DNA of 64,000 bases from Panacagrimonas perspica (GTDB lineage: Bacteria; Pseudomonadota; Gammaproteobacteria; Nevskiales; Nevskiaceae), in assembly GCF_004364935.1 (NCBI RefSeq), contig NZ_SOBT01000009.1:83894-147893 (forward strand). Reading direction: 5' to 3'. Shown in pieces: positions 1 through 8,374 of this stretch; the stretch's first letter is position 1; each line of letters starts with the position of its first letter. The notes below the pieces were generated by a model. That model saw only the letters and a program-made list of their open reading frames with translations. It had not been told where the DNA came from and did not search any database. Position numbers and translations under genes: made by a program.

Positions 1-50
1 CGCCGGGGTACCCGGCGGGGGCGCAAGGATAACGCGCCCTCGGTCCCCGA

Positions 51-308
51 TCAGCCGCCCTGGAGCAGCGGGTCCAGCTTGCCAGCGCGATCCAGAGCCG
101 AAAGATCGTCGAACCCGCCGACGTGCGTCTCGCCCACGAAGATCTGCGGAACGGTACGCCGGCCGGTGATCCGCATCATCTCCTCACGCAGTCCGGGATC
201 CCGGTCCACACGCAGATCCTCGTAGCGCACACCCTTGTCGTCGAGCAGGCGCTTGGCCATGACGCAGTAGGGGCACATGAGGGAGCTGTAGACGCGTACG
301 GCGTGCAT
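51..308 (-). CDS. grxC: Glutaredoxin 3 (GrxC)
   Basis: Small cytoplasmic dithiol glutaredoxin that reduces disulfides and mixed glutathione disulfides using GSH. At 85 residues it has the normal length for bacterial Grx3. The CPYC active site is at residues 12-15, followed by the alpha-helix with KRLLDDKG. A TVPQIF segment (the cis-Pro loop) and a GGFDDL motif that binds glutathione are both present. It starts 10 bases after the stop of the rhodanese gene, so the two are very likely co-transcribed. The same rhodanese-grxC order occurs in E. coli (yibN-grxC-secB), where secB follows; here secB would lie beyond the window edge. Confidence 0.95.
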   Translation of the reverse strand: MHAVRVYSSLMCPYCVMAKRLLDDKGVRYEDLRVDRDPGLREEMMRITGRRTVPQIFVGETHVGGFDDLSALDRAGKLDPLLQGG

Positions 309-318
309 GGGGTGTCCG

Positions 319-741
319 TTATTTGGCCGTCACCGGCAGGTTGCTCTGCATCCATCCGTTGAGACCGCCGCGGATGGGATAAGCCTCGGAGAAACCGAGC
401 TTGCGCAATTTGCCCGCCGCCTCGACGCTGGAGCCGCCCAGCGCGCAATACAGCAGGATCGGACGGGCCTTGTCCTTGAACTCGGTCGCGCGCTCCTCGA
501 TCTTGGCCGCCGGAATGTTGATGGCGTTGAGCAGGTGGCCCTTCTTGAAATCCGCCATCGCTCGAAGGTCGACGATCACGGGTTCACGGTCGTTGATCAT
601 CCGCACCGCCTCGAGCGGCCCCACACGCTTGCCGCCGGTGACATTGCCGTGCACCTCGTTGGCGACGATCGCGAGCAGCACGGTGCCGAACGCGGCGAAC
701 AACGCCAGATGATTGCCGAAGAAGTCGATGAACTGCTGCAT
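319..741 (-). CDS. yibN: Membrane-anchored rhodanese-like protein (YibN family)
   Basis: A 140-residue protein with one N-terminal membrane helix (about residues 9-28, HLALFAAFGTVLLAIVA) followed by a single rhodanese domain. The domain contains the IVDLR start motif, the GHLLNAINIP stretch and the active-site loop LLYCALGGSS, with the catalytic Cys at about residue 99. Single-domain rhodaneses transfer sulfane sulfur; the substrate of YibN is not settled. The start was chosen at the ATG giving MQQFIDFF, because an open frame running far upstream on this strand has no coding character and overlaps envC. It is divergent from envC and sits directly upstream of grxC, which suggests a thiol-related role. 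Confidence 0.9.
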   Translation of the reverse strand: MQQFIDFFGNHLALFAAFGTVLLAIVANEVHGNVTGGKRVGPLEAVRMINDREPVIVDLRAMADFKKGHLLNAINIPAAKIEERATEFKDKARPILLYCALGGSSVEAAGKLRKLGFSEAYPIRGGLNGWMQSNLPVTAK

Positions 742-834
742 GAGGGGGGAACGATTCGCGAATCGGGGCACCGGACACGAACTGCAAGAACCAGGGAAGC
801 TGCGGAGGGTGCGCCGGGCGTGACACCATCGCGT

Positions 835-2010
835 ATGCCGATTATCGCATCGCGTCCCCGGGCGCTCCAAACGCTGCTGCTGGTAGCGCTGCTGGGACTT
901 GCAAACGTCGTGCCGCCCGCGCAGGCGGCCTCGGACGAGGCACGACGCGAAACCGAACTCAAGCAGCTTCGGGAGCGCATCGCCGAACTCGACCGGGCGA
1001 TGGCCACCGACCGCCGCAGCCAGGATTCGCTGCAAAGAGAGATCGAATCCGCCGAAGAGGACCTGACCGCCGCTGCCCGCCGTGTGCGCAAGGCGGAGTC
1101 CGAGGTCGCCGCCCAGACCCGGGAGGTCGAAAGCGCGCAGCGCGCGCGCGCCGCCGCCGAAGCCCAGGTCGGCCAGCGCCGCGAGGATCTCGCCCGTGCG
1201 CTCAGGGCCCACTACATGGCCGGCAGTCCCGGGCGGATGCAACTGATCTTCCGACTCGACCAGCTGGCCGCGCTCGATCGGCTGGACGCCGACTCCAGCG
1301 CGGTCGCCCGTGCGCTGCAGAAGCGCCTGGCCGACCTGCAGGCCACCATCGAGCAGCTCAAGATCGCCGAGACGACGCTGGCGCAGGAGCGCGAAGCGCT
1401 GGCCGCGCGAAGCGCCGAGTCGCGCGAGGCGCTGGCGGCCTTGAAGACCGCCCAGGAAGAGCGACGCGGAAAATTGGGCCAGCTGGCCAAACGGGGTACC
1501 GACCGCGCCGCCGAACTGGCCCAGGCGCGCGCCGAACAGGGCCGCGTGCAGAAGCTGCTCGACGATCTGCGGCGGGCGCTGAAGGACTCGCCGATGAAGT
1601 TCGAGCGCGGCACGCCGTTCAAGTCGCAGAAGGGCCGGCTGCCCTGGCCGCTCAAGGGTCCGCTGCTGGCCAGGTTCGGCGCGCTCAAGGGCGGCGGACC
1701 GCTGACCTGGAGCGGCTGGTGGATCCAGGCCAGCAGCGGTGCCCCGGTTCGCGCCGTCGCCGACGGCCGCGTGGTCTACGTCGGGCGCATGCAGCGCTAC
1801 GGCCTGATGGTGATCCTCGACCACCCGGGACAGTACCTGTCGCTGTACGGGCACCTCGATGACACCGAAGTCGAGGTGGGCGAAGTGGTCAACGCCGGCA
1901 CGCGCATCGCGTCGGCCGGCGCCACCGGCGGGCATGAACAGAGTGGTGTCTACTTCGAGATTCGGGAGGGAACCAACGCCGTCGATCCGCGTCCCTGGCT
2001 GGTCCCCTGA
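835..2010 (+). CDS. envC: Murein hydrolase activator EnvC
   Basis: A 391-residue periplasmic protein that activates the septal amidases AmiA/AmiB during cell separation. It has an N-terminal signal peptide ending near VPPAQA, then a long charged coiled coil (about residues 35-250, rich in E, R, Q and A), then a C-terminal LytM/M23 domain (about 270-391). The LytM domain is degenerate: the usual HxxxD and HxH zinc ligands are missing, with YFEIR where HxH would be. That is typical of EnvC, which activates rather than cuts. The start is the ATG giving MPIIASRP; the frame is open further upstream but overlaps the divergent rhodanese gene. Next to yibN-grxC, as in enterics, but without gpmM. Confidence 0.9.
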   Translation: MPIIASRPRALQTLLLVALLGLANVVPPAQAASDEARRETELKQLRERIAELDRAMATDRRSQDSLQREIESAEEDLTAAARRVRKAESEVAAQTREVESAQRARAAAEAQVGQRREDLARALRAHYMAGSPGRMQLIFRLDQLAALDRLDADSSAVARALQKRLADLQATIEQLKIAETTLAQEREALAARSAESREALAALKTAQEERRGKLGQLAKRGTDRAAELAQARAEQGRVQKLLDDLRRALKDSPMKFERGTPFKSQKGRLPWPLKGPLLARFGALKGGGPLTWSGWWIQASSGAPVRAVADGRVVYVGRMQRYGLMVILDHPGQYLSLYGHLDDTEVEVGEVVNAGTRIASAGATGGHEQSGVYFEIREGTNAVDPRPWLVP

Positions 2011-2061
2011 TAAATTCCGCGTTCTGGTGGTCAAAACGCACAACGACGGTGGGTTGAAGAG

Positions 2062-3420
2062 ATGAGGGTGAGGCGACTGCTGTGGGGCCTGGTACTGGCT
2101 TGCGTGCCGATGGTGTCGATTGCGAAGGTGACCGAAGAGGACGCCCAGCAACTGCGCAACCGGCTGACGCCGATGGGCGCCGAGCGCGCGGGCGACGAGG
2201 ACGGGACCATCCCGGAGTGGCGTGGAGGCATGACCGCGCCCCCGCCCTGCTACGTCGCCGGCGGGCGGTATTGCGATCCTCACCCCGAGGACAAACCCTA
2301 CGTGACGATCACCACAGGTACGCGCGAGGAATGGCGCGACTACCTGTCGGCCGGCCACATCGCGCTGCTCGAAGCCAATCGCAAGACGTTTCAGATGAAT
2401 CTGTACCCCTCGCGCCGCACGTTCGCCAATCCCGGCGCCGTCTACGACGCCGCCTACCAGAACGCGATCAAGGCCACCCTGTCTCCGGGCGGCAACGCGG
2501 TTCGCGAGGCGCGGATCGCCGTCCCCTTCCCGATGCCGACGGCTGGGGCCGAAGTGGTGTGGAACCACCGCCTGCGCTGGCGCGGCCCGGCGTACCGCCG
2601 CGTCCTCACCCAGGCCTCGGTAACCCCCTCCGGCGAAGCGACCCTGCTGTCCCTGCGCGAGGATGCCGACTTTCCGTACGCCCGCGGCGAACTGGGCGAG
2701 GACGGCGTGGCGCAGCAGTGGCTGTGGGTGGTCCTGCTGCCCGAGCGCCTGCAGGGCTATCTGATGATGGTCAAGGATTCGATCGACGGCGATGGCGTGC
2801 CGCTGACGGCCTGGCGCCAGCAGCCGCGCGAAGGCGAAGTCGCCCGGCGCATGCGCAAGTCGCGCATGTTCGGCTTCGACAACAACATGATGCTGTCCGA
2901 TGACCTGCGTTTCGAAGACCAGCTCGACGGGTTCTTCGGCAGTCCCGAGCGCTACACCTGGCGCATCGTGGCGCGCCGCCCGATGGTGGTGCCGTACAAC
3001 AGCTACGCGCTGCACTCGGGCCGCAAGACGCTGCGCAGCATCATCCGCCCGGCGCATCTCGATCCCGCGCTGGTCCGTTACGAATTGCATCGCGTGTGGG
3101 TGGTGGAGGCGGAGCTCAAGCCGCAGGCCCTCCACCGTCACAAGCGCCGCACGTTCTACTTCGACGAGGACAGCTGGCAGCTCCTGATGGTCGACTTGTA
3201 CGACCGCACCGACAAGCTGTGGCGTTTCCAGGAAATCCATCCGCTGATGGCCTACGACCGCGCCACGTTGATGCCGGCCGTGGAAGTGCAGTACGACCTG
3301 GCCTCTTCGCGCTACCTGCTGCAGGGCATCGACGAGAACGACCCCGAGCGTGCCGAGATGGCCTTCAACCCGGAACATTTCACGGTGTCGGGCGCGCGCG
3401 ATTCCGCGCCCAAAAAATGA
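2062..3420 (+). CDS. DUF1329 family outer-membrane/periplasmic protein
   Basis: A 452-residue exported protein with a short signal peptide (MRVRRLLWGLVLACVPMVSI, then AK). The body contains the features of the DUF1329 family: a TPMGAERAG segment near the N-terminus, NYPSRR-like LYPSRRTF, and a C-terminal region with repeated beta-strand patterns such as YELHRVWVVEAEL and RRTFYFDEDSW. The family resembles lipoprotein-carrier (LolA/LolB-like) folds and often occurs with DUF1302 proteins, YCF48 propellers and RND exporters; no biochemical role is proven. Here it stands alone behind envC, with the RND-YCF48 pair about 28 kb away. It starts 51 bases after envC and could share its transcript. Confidence 0.8.
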   Translation: MRVRRLLWGLVLACVPMVSIAKVTEEDAQQLRNRLTPMGAERAGDEDGTIPEWRGGMTAPPPCYVAGGRYCDPHPEDKPYVTITTGTREEWRDYLSAGHIALLEANRKTFQMNLYPSRRTFANPGAVYDAAYQNAIKATLSPGGNAVREARIAVPFPMPTAGAEVVWNHRLRWRGPAYRRVLTQASVTPSGEATLLSLREDADFPYARGELGEDGVAQQWLWVVLLPERLQGYLMMVKDSIDGDGVPLTAWRQQPREGEVARRMRKSRMFGFDNNMMLSDDLRFEDQLDGFFGSPERYTWRIVARRPMVVPYNSYALHSGRKTLRSIIRPAHLDPALVRYELHRVWVVEAELKPQALHRHKRRTFYFDEDSWQLLMVDLYDRTDKLWRFQEIHPLMAYDRATLMPAVEVQYDLASSRYLLQGIDENDPERAEMAFNPEHFTVSGARDSAPKK

Positions 3421-3466
3421 CCCGCGTATGATGATTCGACCCTGATGCAACCGTAAGCGGAACCCC

Positions 3467-3958
3467 ATGAAACGGTCTTTCTGGCTTGCACCCCTGCTGC
3501 TTCTGCCGGTGATGGCGCTGGCGGACGCCACCGTCTACCGGTGGACCGACGCGACGGGCCAGGTGCATTTCAGCCAGACGCCACCGGGCGCCGGCAAGCA
3601 GTACGACATGATCCAGGGCAAGCGCGCGGCGTCGACGACGCCCACGGGAGACGATGCGACCCCGGCGGGACCTTCGGCCGAGGACGTCCGTGCCCGGGAA
3701 AAGCAGTTCATCGAAAAGGCCGAAGCCGACCGGCGCGCGAAGAACGAGGCCCGGGAAAAAGAGAAGGTTGCCCGCGAAGAGTCCGTGCGCAAATGCACCG
3801 CGGCGCGCGATCGCGTGAGCTTCCTCGAGGAACGCACCGCACGCAGGCTCGTCACCAAGGCGGACGACGGCAACTACGCGCGTGTCCCGGAAGACGAATT
3901 CCTGAAGCGGCTTGATGCGGCGAAGAAAGACGTCGCCGACAACTGCGGCAAGTCCTGA
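3467..3958 (+). CDS. DUF4124 domain-containing periplasmic protein
   Basis: A 163-residue protein with a signal peptide (MKRSFWLAPLLLLPVMALA). A short DUF4124 domain follows, recognisable by VYRWTDATGQVHFSQTPP; this is a small beta-rich domain of unknown function common in gammaproteobacteria. The rest is a highly charged, probably coiled-coil helix (about residues 70-120, many K, E and R) with a C-terminal segment holding two cysteines, one in KCTAARD and one in DNCGKS, that could form a disulfide in the periplasm. It lies between the DUF1329 gene and the epimerase-like gene in the same direction, with only 21 bases to the latter's start. Function unknown. Confidence 0.8.
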   Translation: MKRSFWLAPLLLLPVMALADATVYRWTDATGQVHFSQTPPGAGKQYDMIQGKRAASTTPTGDDATPAGPSAEDVRAREKQFIEKAEADRRAKNEAREKEKVAREESVRKCTAARDRVSFLEERTARRLVTKADDGNYARVPEDEFLKRLDAAKKDVADNCGKS

Positions 3959-3979
3959 TCCTTCTTGGCGGCGGCTTCG

Positions 3980-4843
3980 ATGAGTGACGCAGCGGTGCTG
4001 ATCGTCGGGTGCGGCGATATCGGGATGCGCGTGGCGCGTCTGCTCCAGAAATCGGGGGCACGCGTGACCGGGCTCGTACGTTCGTCCGAATCCGCCGCCG
4101 CGCTGCACGCCCAGGGACTCGACGCGCAGACGATCGATCTCGACTCCCCCACCCTCACGCTGCCCGCCGCTGATCGCGTGTTCTGGTTCGCACCGCCGCC
4201 CACGCAGGGGGAGCACGATCCGCGCCTGCGACGCGGTCTGGCTGCGCTGCGCTCGCGCTTGCCGCGCCGCTTCGTCTACATCTCGACGTCGGGCGTCTAC
4301 GGCGATTGCGATGGCCGATGGATCGATGAGGACGAACCACTCAAGCCGCAGTCGGAGCGCGGCAAGAGGCGGCTCGATGCGGAACGCGCGCTTGACGAGT
4401 TCGGCGGACAGACCCGCTGCGAAGTCGTAGTCCTGCGCGTGCCCGGCATCTACGGCCCCGGCCGCCTGCCGATCGAACGCCTGCGCCGGCAGCTGCCGGT
4501 GGTGCAGGAATCCGAATGCCCGTGGACCAACCGCATCCACTCGGAGGATCTCGCCGCCGTTGCGCTCGCCGCCATGGATCGGGGATGCGCGGGCGCCGCC
4601 TACAACGTCGCCGACGGGCAGCCGACGACGATGACGGACTACTTTTCGCAATCGGCGCGCCTGCTCGGCATGCCCGAGCCACCGCGCATCACGCTGGCCG
4701 AGGCACGCATGCAGCTGACCCCCGCGCTGCTCTCGTTTCTCGAGGAATCCAAGCGTCTGCTGACGACCCGCATGCACGCGGATCTGCGCGTGAACCTGCG
4801 CTACCCGAATCTCGCAGCCGGTCTGCGCAGCTGCCTCGAGTAG
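3980..4843 (+). CDS. NAD-dependent epimerase/dehydratase (extended SDR, YeeZ-like)
   Basis: A 287-residue Rossmann-fold protein. The N-terminal VLIVGCGDIGMRVA contains the nucleotide-binding GxGxxG motif, followed by an acceptor strand ending in GLVRS. A YISTSGVYGD segment matches the SDR serine/tyrosine catalytic region, and VLRVPGIYGPGR is the usual loop that follows. The C-terminal NVADGQPTTMTDYF is typical of the YeeZ/extended SDR group. These proteins oxidise, reduce or epimerise sugar-type substrates, but the substrate here is unknown. I chose the ATG giving MSDAAVLI; a TTG five codons upstream is possible but less likely. Same strand as its upstream neighbours. Confidence 0.8.
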   Translation: MSDAAVLIVGCGDIGMRVARLLQKSGARVTGLVRSSESAAALHAQGLDAQTIDLDSPTLTLPAADRVFWFAPPPTQGEHDPRLRRGLAALRSRLPRRFVYISTSGVYGDCDGRWIDEDEPLKPQSERGKRRLDAERALDEFGGQTRCEVVVLRVPGIYGPGRLPIERLRRQLPVVQESECPWTNRIHSEDLAAVALAAMDRGCAGAAYNVADGQPTTMTDYFSQSARLLGMPEPPRITLAEARMQLTPALLSFLEESKRLLTTRMHADLRVNLRYPNLAAGLRSCLE

Positions 4844-5033
4844 AGCCCGCGCCGGTATCGGGCACGACGTGCAACGCCGGGCCACGATCGAACGCTCGCT
4901 CCCGGCCCACGTCATCTCGTCGCGATGCTGCGACCACACGGCCTTCCCACGAAGCGTCCGGCATCGCGATGCCTTCCACTGATGGCTAGAATTCGTCGAA
5001 CCGGCCTCGTCGGTCGCACGCTGGAGATTTCAG

Positions 5034-5435
5034 ATGAGCATGGTTCAGGAGTTCAAGCAGTTCGCGATGCGCGGCAACGTCGTCGATCTCGCGGTCGGCG
5101 TCATCATCGGCGCGGCCTTCGGCAAGATCGTGTCCTCGCTGGTCGGCGATGTCGTCATGCCGCTGCTCGGCCTGATCGTCGGCGGCGTCGATTTTTCCGA
5201 CATGGCCATCACGCTCAAGGCCGCCGAAGGTGAAACGCCTGCGGTGCTGCTGAGCTACGGCAAGCTGGTGCAGTCGACCTTCGACTTCATGATCGTGGCG
5301 TTCGCGATCTTCGTGGTGGTCAAGGGCATCAACCGGATGAAGAAGGCCGAGGTTCCTCCCCCTCCTCCGCCGCCCCCGGGTCCGAGCAACGAAGAGAAGC
5401 TGCTCGCGGAAATCCGCGACCTGCTGAAGAAGTAG
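5034..5435 (+). CDS. mscL: Large-conductance mechanosensitive channel MscL
   Basis: A 133-residue inner-membrane protein that forms a homopentameric pore opened by membrane tension during hypo-osmotic shock. It has the diagnostic N-terminal amphipathic helix ([15 protein letters not shown]), the Gly/Ala-rich pore helix TM1 ([18 protein letters not shown]), the periplasmic loop (about residues 45-70), TM2 (about 75-98) and the C-terminal cytoplasmic helix [14 protein letters not shown]. An uninterrupted run of about eight prolines joins TM2 to the C-terminal bundle, which is more extreme than in E. coli. The gene is monocistronic: nearly 190 bases separate it from the gene before, and a strong hairpin follows directly. 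Confidence 0.97.
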   Translation: MSMVQEFKQFAMRGNVVDLAVGVIIGAAFGKIVSSLVGDVVMPLLGLIVGGVDFSDMAITLKAAEGETPAVLLSYGKLVQSTFDFMIVAFAIFVVVKGINRMKKAEVPPPPPPPPGPSNEEKLLAEIRDLLKK

Positions 5436-5448
5436 GAACGCTGCTCCA

Positions 5449-5477
5449 GAGGCCCGCGCAAGCGGGCCTCTTTCTTT
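5449..5477 (+). terminator. Rho-independent terminator of mscL
   Basis: A perfect 9-bp stem (GAGGCCCGC / GCGGGCCTC) closes a four-base GCAA loop and is followed by TTTCTTTCT. It begins 14 bases after the mscL stop codon. Confidence 0.9.
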
Positions 5478-5515
5478 CTGCCGCTCCAGGCCTGCGGCGC
5501 CACCACAGGGATACC

Positions 5516-6826
5516 GTGAACGGATTCGGGATCCACGACGAGGCGGCCGATCAGCGCATGTCGGCCTCGAACCTGGCGGCCTACCTGCCGCAAATCCTGC
5601 TGTACCCGCTGCGCGGTCACTGCCCGCCGGTGATCCTGCTGGTGACGCTGCTGCTCGGCATCGGCAGTCGCTCGATCGTCGCGCTGGTGCCGCTAATCGT
5701 GGGCGTGCTGTGGGCCGCGCACTACGCGGTACGCGTCATCGAGAACACCAGCTACGGTCACGCTGCGCCGCCGCGCCTGACCGGCGACGCGCTGATGCTG
5801 GCCGATGCGATGACCTGGTCAGCCCTGGTTGCGCCGGCCCTGCTGCTGGTTCTGCACCTGAAGGCGCCGGGCGTCACCGTCATGCTGCTCGCAGCCTTGT
5901 TGCCCGCCCACTGGATCGCGCTGGCCACGACGCGAAGCCTGGTGGCCGCCAGCCACCCGCTGCGACTGCTCCACATCATCGGCGTCACCGGCGTGGCGTA
6001 CGTGGGGACCTGCGCGCTGCTGATCGGCGCGGCACTGCTCGGCGACTGGCTCTCGGCGCACGTCTCCAGCCTGCTGGTCGTCGCTGCCTGGCTGTATCTG
6101 CTGTTCGCCGCCTGCCATCTGCTCGGCTTCGTCGCCTATCACCGTCACGAGCGCCTGGGCCTGGGGGTGCACGTGGTCCGGCCTTCCCGCGAGCGCGAGC
6201 TGGACGAGGCGCAGAGCCAGCGCCTCGAAGCCCTGCTCGCACAGATCACGACGCTGCGCACCCGGCGCGACAACGAGGCCGCCGCCAAGCTGATGCACGA
6301 AACGGCACCCGGCCCCGCCGACGCCCGGCGCTTCCACGAGGACTTGTACGAGCGGCTCAAGGCCCTGCCCGCGCGAGGCCTGGCGCTGACGCAGGCAGCG
6401 CGGATGATCCCGTTCCTGCTCGACCGCAAGCAGGTGGATCGCGCGCTGGAGATCTTCGAGAACGCACTGGATCTCGACGCGAGCTTCCGCTGCGAGTCCC
6501 CGCTGCACCTGCCGCCGCTGGCCGAACGGGCCTTCGAGACGCGGCAGACGCGCCTGCTGGGCCGCCTGCTCGAGTCGGCCCAGGCCTCGTTCGACGGCGA
6601 CCAGGCGCTGAAGCTGCTGGACGGCATCCACGTCCGCAAGCTCATGGAACTCGACCGCGACGAGGCGGCCGCCCGCCGCCTGCTGGCGAGCCTGGGCAGC
6701 CTCGACGGCCATCCGAAAGCCGCCGAGCTGGAGACCTACGCCCAGGTGCTGGCGGTCGGAGCGACCGGAGCGGCGACGACGACCGGCCAGGCCCGCGAAA
6801 CGGAGCCCCGGCGGCCTACGAACTAG
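5516..6826 (+). CDS. Integral membrane protein with helical C-terminal domain, function unknown
   Basis: A 436-residue protein starting at GTG (an ATG 14 codons in, giving MSASNLAAY, is an alternative). The first 220 residues carry about six hydrophobic helices, for example ILLVTLLLGIGSRSIVALVP and LLLVLHLKAPGVTVMLLAAL. The remainder is soluble and Ala/Leu/Arg-rich, with paired helices such as AARMIPFLLDRKQVDRALEIF that look like TPR-type repeats. I do not recognise a named family with confidence; the N-terminal half resembles DUF4013/Yip1-like membrane domains only in general character. It follows the mscL terminator and precedes the transhydrogenase genes by 99 bases, so it may have its own promoter. 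Confidence 0.6.
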   Translation: MNGFGIHDEAADQRMSASNLAAYLPQILLYPLRGHCPPVILLVTLLLGIGSRSIVALVPLIVGVLWAAHYAVRVIENTSYGHAAPPRLTGDALMLADAMTWSALVAPALLLVLHLKAPGVTVMLLAALLPAHWIALATTRSLVAASHPLRLLHIIGVTGVAYVGTCALLIGAALLGDWLSAHVSSLLVVAAWLYLLFAACHLLGFVAYHRHERLGLGVHVVRPSRERELDEAQSQRLEALLAQITTLRTRRDNEAAAKLMHETAPGPADARRFHEDLYERLKALPARGLALTQAARMIPFLLDRKQVDRALEIFENALDLDASFRCESPLHLPPLAERAFETRQTRLLGRLLESAQASFDGDQALKLLDGIHVRKLMELDRDEAAARRLLASLGSLDGHPKAAELETYAQVLAVGATGAATTTGQARETEPRRPTN

Positions 6827-6925
6827 GGCTTTCTGCAACGCGCTTCCGCTAGACTTGTGCCCTCAGCGGCGCCCCGGTGCATCGAGGGCGCCCACTATTC
6901 GAATCATCCGGGAAGGGAGTTCTGC

Positions 6926-8050
6926 ATGCCGGTCAAGATCGCCGTGCTCAAGGAAACGGCGCCGCGCGAAAAGCGCGTCGCTCTGGTGCCCGCCGTAGCC
7001 GACAAGCTCGCCAAGCTCGGCGCGGAGCTGTACCTGCAGTCCGGAGCGGGCCTGGCGGTGAAACTCGCCGACGCCGCCTACAAGAACGTCACTTTCGCCG
7101 CCAACCCGCAGGGTCTGGTGAGCGACGCGGACATCGTGCTCGCGGTGCAGCCACCGCCGCTCGACGTGATCGACGCGATGAAGGAAGGATCGATCCTGAT
7201 TTCCTTCATCTATGCCCACAAGGAAACCGCACTCACCGCGAAGCTGCGCGATCGCAAGATCACCTGCTTCGCGATGGAACTGGTGCCGCGCATCACGCGC
7301 GCGCAGGCGATGGACGCGCTGTCGAGCCAGGCTGCTCTGGCCGGCTACTACGGCGCGCTCACCGGCGCGACCAGCATCGCGCGCATGATGCCGATGACGA
7401 CCTTCGCCACCGGCTCGATCCGTCCGGGCACCGTGCTGGTGATGGGCGTCGGCGTGGCCGGCCTGTCCGCCATCGCCACGGCGCGCCGCATCGGCGCCAA
7501 GGTGGAAGGCTACGACGTGCGTCCCGAGGTCAAGGAGCAGGTCGAGTCGCTCGGCGCGAAGTTCATCGACACCGGCGTCGACGCCCGCGGTACCGGCGGC
7601 TACGCACGTGAGCTGACGGCGGAGGAGAAGGAGAAGATCGCCGCGGTCGTCACCAAGCACATCCAGGCGGCCGACATCATCATCACGACGGCCGCGATCC
7701 CGGGCCGTCCCAGCCCGAAGCTGATCAGCAAGGCGCAGGTCGACGGCATGAAGGCCGGCGCGGTGATCATCGACCTCGCGGCGGAAGGCGGTGGCAACAC
7801 CGAGTACACGCAGCCGGGCGAAACGATCCAGGTCGGCCAGGTCACCATCGTGGCGCCGCTGAACGTGCCGTCGCTGCTCGGCGAGCACGCCAGCGAGCTG
7901 TACTCGAAGAACCAGTACAACCTGATCGAACTGTTCGTGAAGGACAAGGCGATCAACATCGACTGGACCGACGAGGTGCTGGCCAAGACCTGCCTGACGC
8001 ACGGCGGCGAAATCAAGAACGAGATGGCCAAGAAGGCCGTCGAGGGCTAA
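6926..8050 (+). CDS. pntAA: NAD(P) transhydrogenase subunit alpha part 1 (PntAA)
   Basis: The 374-residue NAD(H)-binding domain I of the proton-translocating transhydrogenase, which exchanges hydride between NADH and NADP+ at the cost of the proton gradient and so supplies NADPH. It opens with VKIAVLKETAPREKRVALVP, typical of the alanine dehydrogenase/PNT N-terminal domain. The dinucleotide fold has VLVMGVGVAGLSAIATA and the acceptor loop GYDVRPEVKEQ. The RQD-type loop region is represented by DARGTGGYA. The start is the ATG preceded by GGGAAGGGA; an in-frame start upstream is not supported. Three pnt genes follow in order (11- and 5-base gaps), the split arrangement seen in many proteobacteria rather than E. 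coli's two-gene form. Confidence 0.95.
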   Translation: MPVKIAVLKETAPREKRVALVPAVADKLAKLGAELYLQSGAGLAVKLADAAYKNVTFAANPQGLVSDADIVLAVQPPPLDVIDAMKEGSILISFIYAHKETALTAKLRDRKITCFAMELVPRITRAQAMDALSSQAALAGYYGALTGATSIARMMPMTTFATGSIRPGTVLVMGVGVAGLSAIATARRIGAKVEGYDVRPEVKEQVESLGAKFIDTGVDARGTGGYARELTAEEKEKIAAVVTKHIQAADIIITTAAIPGRPSPKLISKAQVDGMKAGAVIIDLAAEGGGNTEYTQPGETIQVGQVTIVAPLNVPSLLGEHASELYSKNQYNLIELFVKDKAINIDWTDEVLAKTCLTHGGEIKNEMAKKAVEG

Positions 8051-8060
8051 GGGGAATCAC

Positions 8061-8369
8061 ATGGAAGCGCATACCGTCCTGACGGGCTTCGTCGCCCTCT
8101 ACATCTTCATGCTCGCGGCCTTCACCGGCTACGAGATCATCGGCCGCGTGCCGTCGATCCTGCACACGCCGCTGATGTCGGGCAGCAACTTCGTGCACGG
8201 CATCGTCGTCGTCGGCGCGATCTACGCGACGCTCAACGCGACCACGATGCTCGAACAGGCCATCGGCTTCTTCGGCGTGCTGCTCGGAGCGGGCAACGCC
8301 GCCGGCGGCTACGTGGTGACCGAGCGCATGCTCGAAATGTTCAAGCCTTCCGACAAGAAGAAGGGATAA
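8061..8369 (+). CDS. pntAB: NAD(P) transhydrogenase subunit alpha part 2 (PntAB)
   Basis: A 102-residue membrane subunit holding the part of transhydrogenase domain II that is fused to the C-terminus of PntA in E. coli. It has three or four hydrophobic helices: TGFVALYIFMLAAFTGYEII, then the FVHGIVVVGAIYATL helix and QAIGFFGVLLGAGNAAGGYV. Together with the membrane part of PntB it forms the proton channel. The GYEII and TPLMSGSNFVHGI segments are conserved in this family. The gene sits between pntAA and pntB with gaps of 10 and 5 bases and must be translated from the same message. Confidence 0.95.
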   Translation: MEAHTVLTGFVALYIFMLAAFTGYEIIGRVPSILHTPLMSGSNFVHGIVVVGAIYATLNATTMLEQAIGFFGVLLGAGNAAGGYVVTERMLEMFKPSDKKKG

Positions 8370-8374
8370 GCGCC

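Noticed and set aside
1..17. Short palindrome CGCCGGG-GTA-CCCGGCG at the left edge
   Set aside because: It could belong to a terminator of grxC, but the flanking sequence is cut off and no T run is visible.
319..3531. A very long open frame on the minus strand covering envC and DUF1329
   Set aside because: GC-rich DNA keeps antisense frames open. Only its last 140 codons (the rhodanese) read like protein; the rest has repetitive His/Arg/Gly/Gln-rich text and lies opposite well-supported genes.
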